Part shown: piece after piece, positions 52,361 through 62,400 of the stretch | How positions within the stretch are numbered: position 1 is the stretch's first letter | Layout: each line of letters starts with the position of its first letter | Origin: Actinomycetes bacterium | GTDB taxonomy: Bacteria; Actinomycetota; Actinomycetes; Actinomycetales; Microbacteriaceae | Assembly: GCA_029777095.1 (NCBI GenBank) | Contig: JAKOTS010000019.1 | Location: 1-64,000 of the forward strand | Length of the DNA: 64,000 bases | Direction: 5' to 3' | The notes under the pieces: model-generated | What the model saw: the letters and a program-made list of their open reading frames with translations, nothing else | The model's database searches: none | What the model was told of the DNA's origin: nothing | Translations under genes and position numbers: made by a program

Positions 52361-55021
52361 TTAGTGCCCCGCTTCGTCCCAGTTCACCCCGCGGCCAAGC
52401 TGCACGTCGAGCGGCACTGAGAGCTGCGCGGCGCCCGACATCTGCTCGCGAACGATCCGTTCCGCCGCGTCCCACTCCCCCGGTGCGACCTCGACGACAA
52501 GCTCATCGTGGATCTGCATGAGTACGCGTGAGCGGAGCCCCTCGGTTTTGATGTCAGTGCTGATTCGGTGCAGCGCAATCTTCATGATGTCGGCCGCGCT
52601 GCCCTGGATCGGCGCGTTCAGCGCCGCACGCTCGGCGTTTTCGCGCTGCACCCGGTTGGTGCTGTTGATGTCGGGGAACGGACGACGACGGCCAAAAATC
52701 GTCGTCGTGTAGCCGTCTTCCTTCGCCTGCATGACCGAACCGCGCAGGTAGTCACGCACGGCACCAAAGCGCTCGAAGTAGCCGGTCATCAGCGATTTTG
52801 CTTCGGATTGGTCGATGCGCAGCTGCTTGGCGAGGCCGAAGGCGCTCAGGCCGTAGACCAGGCCATACGACATTGCCTTCACCTTGGTGCGCATGGCCGA
52901 TGTCACGTCGGCCGCGTCGACGCCGAAAACCTGGGCACCCACAAAGCGGTGGAGGTCTTCGCCCGCGTTGAACGCCGCGATCAGCCCCGGGTCGCCCGAG
53001 AGGTGCGCCATGATTCGCATTTCGATCTGCGAGTAGTCGGCAGTGAGCAGTGTCTCGTAGCCGGTGCCAACCTGGAATGCCGCGCGAATGCGACGGCTCT
53101 CTTCGGTGCGTACCGGAATGTTCTGCAGGTTGGGATCGGTGCTCGAAATACGCCCCGTCGTGCTCCCGGTCTGCACATAGGTCGTGTGGATGCGACCGTC
53201 GCTGCCGATAGCGGCATCGAGCGTCTCAATAATCTGCCGCAGCTTCGTCGCCTCGCGGTGCTGCAGGAGCAGGTCGAGGAACGGGTGCGGGTTCGTGTCT
53301 TGCAGCTTGGTGAGCTCGGCGGCATCCGTCGAATGCCCAGTCTTCGTCGCACGAGTCTTGGGCATGTCGAGCTGGTCAAACAGCACCTCTTGCAGCTGCT
53401 TGGGCGAACCGAGGTTGACCTCGCGGCCGATCACCTCGTAGGCCCGGCTGGCAAGGTCGGTGGCGCGGGCGCCGAGCTCGGCCGAAAAGGTCGAGAGCTG
53501 CTCGTGCGAGACCGAAACCCCGGCGAGCTCCATCTCGGCAAGCGCCATGAGCGTCGGCATCTCGATGTCGACCAGCACGCTGAGAGAGCCCTCATCGAGC
53601 TCGTCACGCAGCGCATCGGCCACCCGGAGCGCGTACCAGGCGTGGAGCGCCGGGCTGACCTCTTCGGTTTCGGGAAGCAGTTGATTCGGGTCGCCCTGCG
53701 GCAGGGTCTCGCCAAGAAAACGGTCGACGAGGTCGGCGAGCGTCTTGTCAGGCAGCGTGGGGCTTCGCAGCCACCCGGCGATCAGAGTGTCGAACGCGAG
53801 GCCGGCGAGGGGCACTCCCGCGCGGCTGAGCGCACGGACCTGCGGCTTCGCGTCATGAAAAATCTTTGGCGAATCGGAGGCAAGCCACGCCTCGAACGGC
53901 GCGACGTCGACGCTGCCGATCGTCCATGGCAGTTCGACGGCCTCCGTCGCTGTTGCAAGCCCGGCCGACACGATCGCGCCACCGATCGAGCGGACCTCGA
54001 CGCTCACCCCGAGCGGGCTTGCCGCCATCGCCCGCGCGAGCCAAGCTTCAAGCTCTTCGTCGAGCAGGTGTTGCACGCTTGGCACGGTAACGGATGCCCC
54101 GCCCCCGGCGCTCTGCACCGACGCCGCGTCGATCCCCTCAAGGTCGAGCACTCGCTGCAACATCTGCCGAAACTCAAGGCGCGCAAAAATGTCACGGACC
54201 TCGCCCGCGTTCATCGGTTGCATCGCGAGATCGGCGGGTGTGACGGGCAGTTCGACATTGGTGATGAGACGGTTGAGCCGGCGATTGCGCTCGGCATTCT
54301 CGCGGTGCTCGCGCAGGTTTGCGCCGACGACGCCCTTGATCTCGTCGGCGTGGGCGAGGATCTCTTCGAGCGAGCCGAACTGGTTGATCCATTTCACCGC
54401 GGTCTTCTCGCCGACCTTGGGAATACCGGGGAGATTATCGCTGGTCTCACCCACGAGCGCCGCGATCTCGGGATATTGTTCGGGCCGGACGCCATATTTT
54501 TCGAACACAGCGTCGGGGTCGTAGCGCTTGAGTTGCGAGACACCCTGCACCGACGGATAGAGCAGGGTGACGTCGTCGTTCACAAGCTGGATCGTGTCGC
54601 GGTCGCCCGAGACAACAAGCACGGTGAACCCTGCCGCATCGGCCTGCGCGGCGAGGGTTGCCAGAATGTCGTCGGCCTCGAAGTCTTCTTTTTGAATCGT
54701 GACAATGCTCATTGCGGCAAGCGCTTCTTGCAGCAGCGGAATCTGCCCCTTGAACTCGACAGGCGTCTCGTTGCGGGTGCCCTTGTATTCGGGATATTCG
54801 CGCGTGCGGAACGATTGGCGCGACATGTCGAACGCCACCGCGATGTGGGTGGGCTTCTCCGCCTTGATGAGGTTGATGAGCATGGCGAGAAACCCATGGA
54901 TCGCGTTGGTGTGCTGGCCATCTCTCGTGCGAAAACTGTCGACCGGAAGCGCGAAAAACGCACGGTAGGCAAGCGAATGACCGTCAACGATCAGGAGGGT
55001 AGGCTTTTCGGAATCCGACAC
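52361..55021 (-). CDS. polA: DNA polymerase I
   Basis: 886-aa repair and Okazaki-fragment polymerase. The N-terminal 5'-3' exonuclease is LLIVDGHSLAYRAFFALP, FEADDILATLAAQA and GDRDTIQLV with the H3TH region. The central domain looks like the degenerate, proofreading-dead 3'-5' exonuclease of actinobacteria (inference from the lack of clear DxE). The polymerase domain has motif A DYSQIEMRIMAHLSGDPGLIAAF, the O-helix RTKVKAMSYGLVYG and motif C MQIHDELVVEV. The GTG start lies 6 nt after TAGGCT. The promoter also has a PafBC-type box. polA adjoining a thioesterase and pdtaR is conserved in actinobacteria. Confidence 0.97.
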   Translation of the reverse strand: MSDSEKPTLLIVDGHSLAYRAFFALPVDSFRTRDGQHTNAIHGFLAMLINLIKAEKPTHIAVAFDMSRQSFRTREYPEYKGTRNETPVEFKGQIPLLQEALAAMSIVTIQKEDFEADDILATLAAQADAAGFTVLVVSGDRDTIQLVNDDVTLLYPSVQGVSQLKRYDPDAVFEKYGVRPEQYPEIAALVGETSDNLPGIPKVGEKTAVKWINQFGSLEEILAHADEIKGVVGANLREHRENAERNRRLNRLITNVELPVTPADLAMQPMNAGEVRDIFARLEFRQMLQRVLDLEGIDAASVQSAGGGASVTVPSVQHLLDEELEAWLARAMAASPLGVSVEVRSIGGAIVSAGLATATEAVELPWTIGSVDVAPFEAWLASDSPKIFHDAKPQVRALSRAGVPLAGLAFDTLIAGWLRSPTLPDKTLADLVDRFLGETLPQGDPNQLLPETEEVSPALHAWYALRVADALRDELDEGSLSVLVDIEMPTLMALAEMELAGVSVSHEQLSTFSAELGARATDLASRAYEVIGREVNLGSPKQLQEVLFDQLDMPKTRATKTGHSTDAAELTKLQDTNPHPFLDLLLQHREATKLRQIIETLDAAIGSDGRIHTTYVQTGSTTGRISSTDPNLQNIPVRTEESRRIRAAFQVGTGYETLLTADYSQIEMRIMAHLSGDPGLIAAFNAGEDLHRFVGAQVFGVDAADVTSAMRTKVKAMSYGLVYGLSAFGLAKQLRIDQSEAKSLMTGYFERFGAVRDYLRGSVMQAKEDGYTTTIFGRRRPFPDINSTNRVQRENAERAALNAPIQGSAADIMKIALHRISTDIKTEGLRSRVLMQIHDELVVEVAPGEWDAAERIVREQMSGAAQLSVPLDVQLGRGVNWDEAGH

Positions 55022-55049
55022 CTCACCAGCCTACCGGCGGGCACTGACG
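55019..55049 (-). promoter_or_regulatory. PafBC-type (RecA-independent DNA damage) leaderless promoter of polA
   Basis: On the minus strand CGTCAGTG (55049-55042), exactly 8 bp, TAGGCT (55033-55028), 6 nt, GTG 55021. Consensus tTGTCRgtg-N8-TAnnnT, with a single C/T mismatch at the first core base. polA is a repair gene, which makes the match more plausible. Confidence 0.6.
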
Positions 55050-55072
55050 CTCGCCCCTAAGGAGTTCATCCC

Positions 55073-55540
55073 ATGGCAAACGACATCATCAGCGATGTTT
55101 CGAATCACGTTGCAGAAGCACAGTCGAGCCCCGAAGCGACGGACACCGTGAAGAAGCGCGGAAGCGGCGGCAGCCTCGGCGACAAGATGGGCCTCGAAGT
55201 GCTCGAGCTCACCGTAGACCGCGCCGTTGCCACCATGCCTGTCGAAGGCAATACACAGCCGATGGGCATCATGCACGGCGGCGCCTACGTGGTGCTCGGC
55301 GAATCGCTTGGATCGATGAGCGCCAGTCTGCACGCCGGCCCCGGCCGGTTTGCGGTGGGCGTCGACATCAACGCCACCCACACGGGCTCGGCCACCTCCG
55401 GTCTCGTCACCGGCGTCTGCACGCCCGTGCACCTCGGCCGCTCGATCACCGTGCACGAGATCGTGATCACGGATGAAACCGGGCGCCGCTGCTCGACGAT
55501 CCGCATCACGAACATGCTCCGCGACCGTCCGAAGGCGTAG
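55073..55540 (+). CDS. PaaI-family acyl-CoA thioesterase (hot-dog)
   Basis: 155 aa. A hot-dog thioesterase with the active-site helix MGIMHGGAYVVLGESLGSMSA (HGG with a catalytic acid) and GVDINATHTGSA (Asn). The N-terminal 25 residues are polar. It hydrolyses a phenylacetyl-, menaquinone-precursor- or other acyl-CoA; the substrate is not certain. aaggag lies 9 nt before ATG 55073. It is divergent from polA and ends at a strong bidirectional terminator. Confidence 0.92.
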   Translation: MANDIISDVSNHVAEAQSSPEATDTVKKRGSGGSLGDKMGLEVLELTVDRAVATMPVEGNTQPMGIMHGGAYVVLGESLGSMSASLHAGPGRFAVGVDINATHTGSATSGLVTGVCTPVHLGRSITVHEIVITDETGRRCSTIRITNMLRDRPKA

Positions 55541-55592
55541 CCCACGAGAGGGCGCAGCTCACACCATCGCTCTTCGCGCACCGAGCGCAAAC

Positions 55593-55626
55593 AAAAAAGC
55601 GGCCCGCATCTGCGGGCCGCTTTTTT
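55593..55626. terminator. Bidirectional rho-independent terminator
   Basis: Perfect palindrome AAAAAAGCGGCCCGCA/TGCGGGCCGCTTTTTT with loop TC, between the convergent thioesterase and pdtaR genes. T-tracts on both strands. Confidence 0.95.
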
Positions 55627-55630
55627 CGTA

Positions 55631-56248
55631 CTAGTCCTTCTTTGGAGCGAGCTGCTCGATGATCGCCTTCGCCACATCTTGCATGGTCAGGCGGCGATCC
55701 ATCGATGCCTTCCGAATCCAACGGAAGGCCTCGGGCTCGGTGAGCCCCATCTTCTCGTTGAGCAGGCCCTTGGCACGATCGACCAGCTTGCGAGTCTCGA
55801 AACGCTCGACCAGGTCACCGACCTCGGCCTCGAGCGTGATGATCTGCTGGTAGCGGCTGAGTGCAATCTCGATCGCAGGCAGCAGGTCGTTGGGGGTGAA
55901 TGGCTTCACCACGTAGGCCAGCGCACCGGCCTCGCTCGCGCGTTCGACCAGTTCTTTCTGGCTGAACGCGGTCAGGAGCACCACGGGGGCGATATGTGCC
56001 TTATTGATTCGCTCGGCGGCGCTGATGCCGTCTAGCTGCGGCATCTTGACGTCCATGATGACAAGGTCGGGACGAAGCTCGGTGGCAAGGGCCACGGCCG
56101 TCTCACCGTCGCCTGCTTCACCGACAACCTCAAAGCCGTTGTCACGGAGGATCTCAACGATGTCGAGTCGGATCAACGATTCGTCTTCAGCGACGACAAC
56201 GCGACGCGGGGTAGGTGCCGCGGGCGGAATGGATTCTGGCTCAGTCAC
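55631..56248 (-). CDS. pdtaR: ANTAR-domain response regulator PdtaR
   Basis: 205 aa. The N-terminal receiver has VVVAEDESLIRLDIVEILRDNG, the phosphoacceptor Asp in DLVIMDVKMPQLDG, TAFSQ and KPFTPNDLL. The C-terminal ANTAR RNA-binding domain (about 130-195; ETRKLVDRAKGLLNEKMGLTEPEAFRWIRKASMDRRLTMQDVAKAII) acts as a transcription antiterminator. It is orthologous to mycobacterial Rv1626, partner of the kinase PdtaS, which is not in this window. Leaderless GTG start after TAAGAT. The order pyk, pdtaR, thioesterase, polA is conserved. Confidence 0.95.
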   Translation of the reverse strand: MTEPESIPPAAPTPRRVVVAEDESLIRLDIVEILRDNGFEVVGEAGDGETAVALATELRPDLVIMDVKMPQLDGISAAERINKAHIAPVVLLTAFSQKELVERASEAGALAYVVKPFTPNDLLPAIEIALSRYQQIITLEAEVGDLVERFETRKLVDRAKGLLNEKMGLTEPEAFRWIRKASMDRRLTMQDVAKAIIEQLAPKKD

Positions 56249-56260
56249 GTATCCATCTTA
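56246..56260 (-). promoter_or_regulatory. Leaderless promoter, pdtaR
   Basis: TAAGAT, 6 nt (GGATAC), GTG 56248. Confidence 0.6.
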
Positions 56261-56286
56261 GGATATGGTCTATCAGGTACGTACCA

Positions 56287-56369
56287 GCCGGTGTGGCGGA
56301 ATGGTAGACGCGGAGCACTCAAAATGCTTTGCTCGTGAGGGCGTGTGGGTTCGAGTCCCACCACCGGTA
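56287..56369 (+). tRNA. tRNA-Leu (anticodon CAA)
   Basis: Acceptor GCCGGTG pairs with CACCGGT plus discriminator A. The D-loop is TGGCGGAATGGTAGACGCGG, the anticodon loop CTCAAAA (CAA), the long variable arm GCTCGTGAGGGCGT and the T-arm GTGGGTTCGAGTCCCAC. CCA not encoded. Confidence 0.95.
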
Positions 56370-56374
56370 CAACA

Positions 56375-56409
56375 AGAAGAAGGCCGTCCCAATGGGGCGG
56401 CCTTCTTCT
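56375..56409. terminator. Bidirectional terminator after tRNA-Leu(CAA) and pyk
   Basis: AGAAGAAGGCCGTCCC pairs with GGGGCGGCCTTCTTCT around a 3-nt loop, starting 6 bp after the tRNA. It serves the tRNA on the plus strand and pyk on the minus strand. Confidence 0.85.
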
Positions 56410-56455
56410 GATTCGGCTCCTGCGCGCGGCCAGTACGGCCCCGCGCAGGAGTGCG

Positions 56456-57907
56456 CTACGTGCGCGCGGCCGTGTAGGCCGGAGCCGCTCCGTGCACGGC
56501 GTCGCCGACCTTGTGCACGCGAATGTCGTTCGTCGAACCCACGATTCCTGGGGGCGAACCCGAAATCACGACGACCTTGTCTCCGACCTGTGCCTTGCCA
56601 GCGCGAAGCAGAATCTCGTCGATCTGCAGGTACATCAGGTCGGTGTGCTCAACCCGCTCGACAAGGGTCGTCTGCACGCCCCAGGTCAGCGCGAGACGCC
56701 GGCGAATACCCGGCTCGGGCGTGAAAGCAAGCATCGGAATGCTCGAACGCAGGCGCGACATGCGCCGTGCCGAGTCTCCGGATTCGGTGAAGATACACAG
56801 GTACTTCGCGCGGACGAAGTTCGCGACCTCGACCGCCGCCATGGTGATGGCGCCGCCCTGGGTGCGCGGGGTGACGTTGAGTGGGGCAATACGGTCGAGC
56901 CCGTGCTCTTCGGTCGAATCCACGATGCGGGCCATCGTTTCGACCACCTGCACCGGGTACTTTCCGACGCTCGTCTCACCGCTGAGCATCACCGCGTCGG
57001 CGCCATCGAGCACGGCGTTCGCCACGTCGCTGGTCTCGGCGCGGGTCGGCACAGGGTTGTCGATCATCGATTCGAGCATCTGCGTCGCAACGATCACCGG
57101 CTTCGCCATGCGGCGCGCGAACTCGACGGCCTTCTTCTGCACGATCGGCACCGCTTCGAGCGGCAGCTCGACACCAAGGTCGCCGCGCGCCACCATGATG
57201 GCATCGAACGCGTCGACGATCTCTTCAAGGTGCTCGACGGCCTGCGGCTTCTCGATCTTGGCGATCACCGGAACCCGGCGGCCCTCCTCGTCCATGATGA
57301 AGTGCACGCGCTGCACGTCTTGCGCGTCGCGCACGAACGAGAGCGCGATGAGGTCCGCGCCGATGCGCAGCGCCCAGCGCAGGTCATCTTCGTCTTTTTC
57401 GCTCAGCGCCGGAACATTCACCGCAACGCCCGGCAGGTTGATGCCCTTGTTGTCTGAAACGTTGCCGGCTACCACGACGCGCGTGGTGACCACGGTGTCG
57501 CTTGCCTCGGTCACCTCGACGCGTACCTTGCCGTCGTCGATGAGGAGGAAGTCCCCCGGCTGCACGTCCTTCGGGAGCCCCTTGAACGTCGTCGAGACGA
57601 TATCTTTCGTGCCAAGGATGTCGTCGGTCGTGATCTTGAACGTGTCGCCCACCTCGAGGAAGTGGGGACCGGCCTCGAACTTGCCCAGACGGATCTTCGG
57701 GCCCTGCAGGTCAACCAGTACCGCAACAGCACGACCCGCGTCATCCGCAGCCTTTCGCACGTTCGCGTAACTGATCTCGTGCACGGCATGATCGCCGTGG
57801 CTGAGGTTGAGCCGTGCCACGTCGACGCCCGCGTCGATGATCGCCCGCACCGTGGCATATGTCGAGGTCGCCGGGCCAAGCGTGGCGACGATTTTCGCGC
57901 GTCTCAT
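56456..57907 (-). CDS. pyk: Pyruvate kinase
   Basis: 483-aa glycolytic enzyme making pyruvate and ATP from phosphoenolpyruvate. Motifs are AKIVATLGPATSTY, LNLSHGDHA, the active site VIAKIEKPQAVEHLEEIVDAFDAIMVARGDLGVELPLEAVPIVQK and TQMLESMIDNPVPTRAETSDVANAVLDGADAVMLSGETSVGKYP, with the allosteric C-domain at the end. Typical length. A ggag lies about 12 nt before the ATG. It lies downstream of gltBD on the same strand (70-bp gap), the usual actinobacterial order. Confidence 0.97.
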   Translation of the reverse strand: MRRAKIVATLGPATSTYATVRAIIDAGVDVARLNLSHGDHAVHEISYANVRKAADDAGRAVAVLVDLQGPKIRLGKFEAGPHFLEVGDTFKITTDDILGTKDIVSTTFKGLPKDVQPGDFLLIDDGKVRVEVTEASDTVVTTRVVVAGNVSDNKGINLPGVAVNVPALSEKDEDDLRWALRIGADLIALSFVRDAQDVQRVHFIMDEEGRRVPVIAKIEKPQAVEHLEEIVDAFDAIMVARGDLGVELPLEAVPIVQKKAVEFARRMAKPVIVATQMLESMIDNPVPTRAETSDVANAVLDGADAVMLSGETSVGKYPVQVVETMARIVDSTEEHGLDRIAPLNVTPRTQGGAITMAAVEVANFVRAKYLCIFTESGDSARRMSRLRSSIPMLAFTPEPGIRRRLALTWGVQTTLVERVEHTDLMYLQIDEILLRAGKAQVGDKVVVISGSPPGIVGSTNDIRVHKVGDAVHGAAPAYTAART

Positions 57908-57977
57908 TGAATGTTGCTCCAGAGGTTAATTGGGGATGCTGGTGCGAAAAAACAGCGCATACACGCCTACCCGTAGC

Positions 57978-59444
57978 CTACGCCGGGTGCAGGCCAATGG
58001 CGATGTCCCTCGGCCCCACCGGCACGGGCAACGCCGACTCCCCCATCAGGAACGCATCGACCCGAGCGGCCGCCGCGCGACCCTCGGCGATCGCCCACAC
58101 AATCAGCGACTGGCCACGACCAGCATCGCCTGCCGCGTAGACGCTCGGCTCGGTCGCAGCATAGTGATCGTCGCGCTCGATGAGACCGCTCGACGTGAAC
58201 CGCACCCCCAGCTGCGTCTCGAGGTTGTGGCGTTCCGGACCCGTGAACCCCATGGCGATGAGTACGAGATCTGCGGGAATTTCACGCTCCGTACCGCCCT
58301 TGGGCACGCGCCGGCCATCGACATACTCGGTCTCGGCAACCCGCAGGGCTCGCACGCGACCCTGGTCGTCACCCAGAAACTCGACGGTCGATGCGAGATA
58401 GACGCGCTCGCCGCCCTCCTCGTGCGCAGACTGCACCTCAAAGATCGTCGGCATGGTCGGCCACGGTTGTGCGTCGGTTCGGGATGCCGCGGGCTGCGTG
58501 CCGATCGCAAGGTTGGTCACGCTCAGCGCACCCTGGCGATGAGCCGTGCCGATGCAGTCGGCACCGGTGTCGCCGCCACCGATCACCACGACGTGCTTGC
58601 CCGCAGCCGTGACCTGGTCTGGAACGTCGTCGCCCGCGACCGCCTTGTTCGACGCCACGAGGTAGTCCATCGCGAACTCCACGCCACCAAGGTCGCGGCC
58701 CGGAATCGCGATATCGCGCGGGACGGTCGCGCCGGTTGCCACCACGACGGCGTCGTAGCGGGTTCGCAGTTCTTCCCACGTCACATCGACGCCAATGTGC
58801 ACACCCGCGCGAAAACGGGTGCCCTCCTCGCGCATCTGGCGCATCCGAGCATCAATGTGGTGCTTTTCCATCTTGAAGTCGGGGATCCCGTAGCGAAGCA
58901 ACCCGCCGATTCGCTCATCGCGCTCGAACACGGCAACCGTGTGGCCGGCACGGGTCAGCTGCTGCGCGGCCGCGAGCCCCGCAGGCCCCGAACCAACCAC
59001 CGCGACAGTCTTTCCGGTCAGGCGTCCGGGTGGCTCGGCTTCGATCCAACCGCTCGCAAATGCCTGGTCAACGATCGATACCTCGATCTGCTTGATCGTG
59101 ACGGCGGGCTGGTTAATGCCGAGCACGCACGAGCTCTCACACGGCGCCGGGCACAGACGCCCGGTGAACTCAGGAAAGTTGTTCGTTGCGTGCAGCCGCT
59201 CGCTCGCCTCGCGGCCCTCGCCGCGACGGGTCAGATCGTTCCACTCCGGAATCAGGTTTCCGAGCGGGCATCCCTGATGACAGAACGGGATGCCGCAGTC
59301 CATACAACGACCGGCCTGTCGGCGCAGCACTGCCCCGTCGCCGGGCTCGTACACCTCGTTCCAGTCCATGATTCGCACCGGTACCGGGCGCCGTGCCGGC
59401 AACTCGCGTTCCGTCACCTTCATAAAGCCTTTTGCGTCAGCCAC
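57978..59444 (-). CDS. gltD: Glutamate synthase small subunit
   Basis: 488-aa NADPH-oxidising subunit of glutamate synthase. The N-terminal 4Fe-4S cysteine clusters are [17 protein letters not shown] and [13 protein letters not shown]. The FAD site is [22 protein letters not shown] and the NAD(P)H site [17 protein letters not shown]. The C-terminal FAD motif [22 protein letters not shown] is intact. GTG 59444 has ggagg upstream and overlaps the gltB stop by 8 bp, so it is co-translated with gltB. Confidence 0.97.
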   Translation of the reverse strand: MADAKGFMKVTERELPARRPVPVRIMDWNEVYEPGDGAVLRRQAGRCMDCGIPFCHQGCPLGNLIPEWNDLTRRGEGREASERLHATNNFPEFTGRLCPAPCESSCVLGINQPAVTIKQIEVSIVDQAFASGWIEAEPPGRLTGKTVAVVGSGPAGLAAAQQLTRAGHTVAVFERDERIGGLLRYGIPDFKMEKHHIDARMRQMREEGTRFRAGVHIGVDVTWEELRTRYDAVVVATGATVPRDIAIPGRDLGGVEFAMDYLVASNKAVAGDDVPDQVTAAGKHVVVIGGGDTGADCIGTAHRQGALSVTNLAIGTQPAASRTDAQPWPTMPTIFEVQSAHEEGGERVYLASTVEFLGDDQGRVRALRVAETEYVDGRRVPKGGTEREIPADLVLIAMGFTGPERHNLETQLGVRFTSSGLIERDDHYAATEPSVYAAGDAGRGQSLIVWAIAEGRAAAARVDAFLMGESALPVPVGPRDIAIGLHPA

Positions 59445-62400
59445 CAGTCACCTCCAGGATTCGGTTCCACACAGTTTCGCCATCGGGGTCGAGCCCCGTG
59501 GCCACGGCATCGCGTCGCAGGTCGCGCACGGCCGCATAATCGCGGGGCAGCACCCGCACGAAGTCATTCACTGCAGAGTCGAACTGCTCGAGCACACCCG
59601 CGGCCAAGACCGAACCGGTCTCGAGGGCGTGTGCCGTGAGCAGTTCACGAAGCGTTTCGGCATCAGCGGCATCGAGTTCGGAGAGCAGGAGCTCCCCCGA
59701 CGCCAGCGCCTCGCGGTTCACCCGTTCCGCCTCGAGACGGTAGATGTACGCCGTGCCACCCGACATTCCGGCCCCGAGGTTTCGCCCGGTCGGGCCCAGG
59801 ATCACCGCGAGCCCGCCGGTCATGTATTCGAGCGCGTGGTCGCCCACGCCCTCGACGACCGCGGTGGCGCCCGAGTTGCGCACGAAGAACCGTTCACCGA
59901 CAACACCGGAGAGGAACATGGTTCCGCTCGTGGCGCCGTAGCCGATCACGTTGCCAGCGACGACGTTTTCGGCGGCGACGAAGGCCGCATCGCGCGGCGG
60001 TCGCAACGAAATCTGGCCTCCCGAGAGTCCCTTGCCGACGTAGTCGTTCGCGTCGCCCTCGAGCCGGAGCGTGATGCCACGCGGAATGAAAGCGCCGAAC
60101 GATTGCCCCGCCGAACCCGTGAGATTCAGGGTGATCGAGCCAGCCGGCATCCCCTTTTCGCCGTGCGCATGCGTGACGTGATTGCCGAGCATGGTGCCGA
60201 CCGCTCGGGCCGTATTGCGAACGGGAAGGTCGAAGGCAATCGATCCACCGTCGCGGATCACACCGCCGACCTGCGCGAGCAGGGGCGCGTCGAAGTGCTC
60301 GCCGAGTTCGTGCTCTTGCGAGCGCGTGTTGCGGCGGGGCTCATCGGCATCAAACACCGGGCCGGTGAGGATCGGTGCCAGGTCGAGCCCGCTCGCTTTC
60401 CAGTGTTCGACCGCCCCGTTGATGTCGAGCATTTCGTTGCGCCCGACCGCCTCGTCAATCGAGCGGAAGCCCAACTCGGCAAGGTGCTCGCGCACCTCCT
60501 GGGCGATGAACTCGAAGAAGTTCACGACGAACTCTGGCTTTCCGGTGAAGCGTTCACGAAGCACGGGGTTCTGTGTCGCGACGCCGACCGGGCACGTATC
60601 GAGGTGACACACCCGCATCATGATGCAGCCAGAGACCACGAGCGGCGCCGTCGCAAAGCCGAATTCTTCTGCACCGAGCAGCGCGCCGATCACGACGTCG
60701 CGCCCGGTCTTCAACTGCCCGTCGACCTGCACGACCACGCGGTCGCGCATGCCGTTGAGCATCAGCGTCTGCTGGGTCTCTGCGAGCCCAAGCTCCCAGG
60801 GCGTGCCGGCGTGCTTGAGCGAGTTGAGCGGGCTGGCGCCCGTTCCGCCGTCGTGACCCGAGACCAGGATCACATCGCTCAGCGCCTTCGCCACGCCGGC
60901 GGCGACCGCACCGATGCCCGACTGGCTCACGAGCTTCGTGTGAATGCGCGCCTCGGGGTTCGCCCGCTTGAGGTCGAAGATCAACTGCTTGAGGTCTTCG
61001 ATCGAATAGATGTCGTGGTGCGGGGGCGGCGAAATGAGCCCGACACCGGGGGTGGCGTGGCGAGTGCGCGCCACCCACGGGTAGACCTTGCCGGGTGGCA
61101 ACTGCCCGCCCTCGCCCGGCTTCGCGCCCTGCGCGAGCTTGATCTGAATATCGTCGGCGGTCGCGAGGTACTGGCTCGTTACCCCGAAGCGCCCCGATGC
61201 GACCTGCTTGATCGCACTGCGGCGGGCCGGGTCGACGAGCCGTTCGGGGTCTTCGCCGCCCTCGCCCGTGTTTGACTTCGCGCCGATCGAGTTCATCGCA
61301 ATCGCGAGCGTCTCGTGCGCCTCTTTCGAGATCGAGCCGTAGCTCATCGCTCCGGTTGAGAAGCGCTTGACAATGGATGCCACTGACTCGACCTCATCGA
61401 TCGGCACCGGCTTGCGGATCCCGTGCTTGAACCGGAACAGCCCTCGCAGCGTCTTGAGCTCGGATGCCTGCTCATCCACCAGCGCCGTGTATTCGCGGAA
61501 GACGTCGTAGCGGCGGGTGCGGGTGGAGTGCTGCAGCCGAAAGACCGTCTCGGGGTTGAACAAGTGGGGCGAACCATCGCGCCGCCACTGGTACTCGCCG
61601 CCGTTCCACAGGCGTTCGTGCGCGCGCGCCGCTTCGTCTTCGGGGTAGGCGTAGTCGTGACGGGCCTGATTCTCTGCAGCGACCTCTTCGATGCCGATGC
61701 CGCCGAGCTTCGACTCGGTGCCGGTGAAATAGGCGTCGACGAACGCCTGTGAGAGCCCGACGGCCTCGAATGTCTGCGCTCCGGCATACGACGAGACGGT
61801 CGAGATGCCCATCTTCGACATGATCTTCAACACGCCCTTCCCGAGGGCATAGATGAGATTCTTCACCGCGGTCTCGGGCGTGATGCCCGTGATCGCACCA
61901 GTGCGGACCAGGTGCTCGGCGGTCTCCATCGCCAGATACGGGTTCACGGCAGATGCGCCGTAGCCGATCAGGGTCGCGACGTGGTGCACCTCACGCACAT
62001 CACCCGCCTCGACAACGAGGCCAACCTTCATGCGGTTCTCGTTGCGGATGAGGTGGTGGTGGATCGCCGAGACCATCAGCAACGACGGGATTGGCACCAG
62101 GTCTTTATTTGAGTCGCGGTCAGAGAGCACGACGTACTCGACACCAGCCGCGATCGCGTGGTCGACCTCAGCACACATCGCCGCGATCCGCGCCTCCATC
62201 GTGCCGGGGCCCGCATCGAAGTGGTAGAGCCCACGAATCGTGACCGATGAGCGCTCGGGGAACGCCCGGCCGAGGTGCTGGATCTTCGCAAGCTCGTCGT
62301 TATCGATCACCGGGAAGTCGAGGATGACGGCCCGTGCATGATCGGGACCCTCCGAAAGCAGGTTCTGCGTGGGTCCGAGACCGAGCGAGAGCGACGTCAC

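Noticed and set aside
52568-55060. 830-aa plus-strand ORF opposite polA
   Set aside because: Antisense shadow of a full-length polA; composition is Arg/His/Val-rich with no family signature. Long shadow ORFs are expected at this GC content.
57930-59639. 569-aa plus-strand ORF opposite gltD
   Set aside because: Antisense to the intact gltD; low-complexity shadow composition.
59290-61275. 661-aa plus-strand ORF opposite gltB
   Set aside because: Shadow of gltB codons with no recognisable domain.
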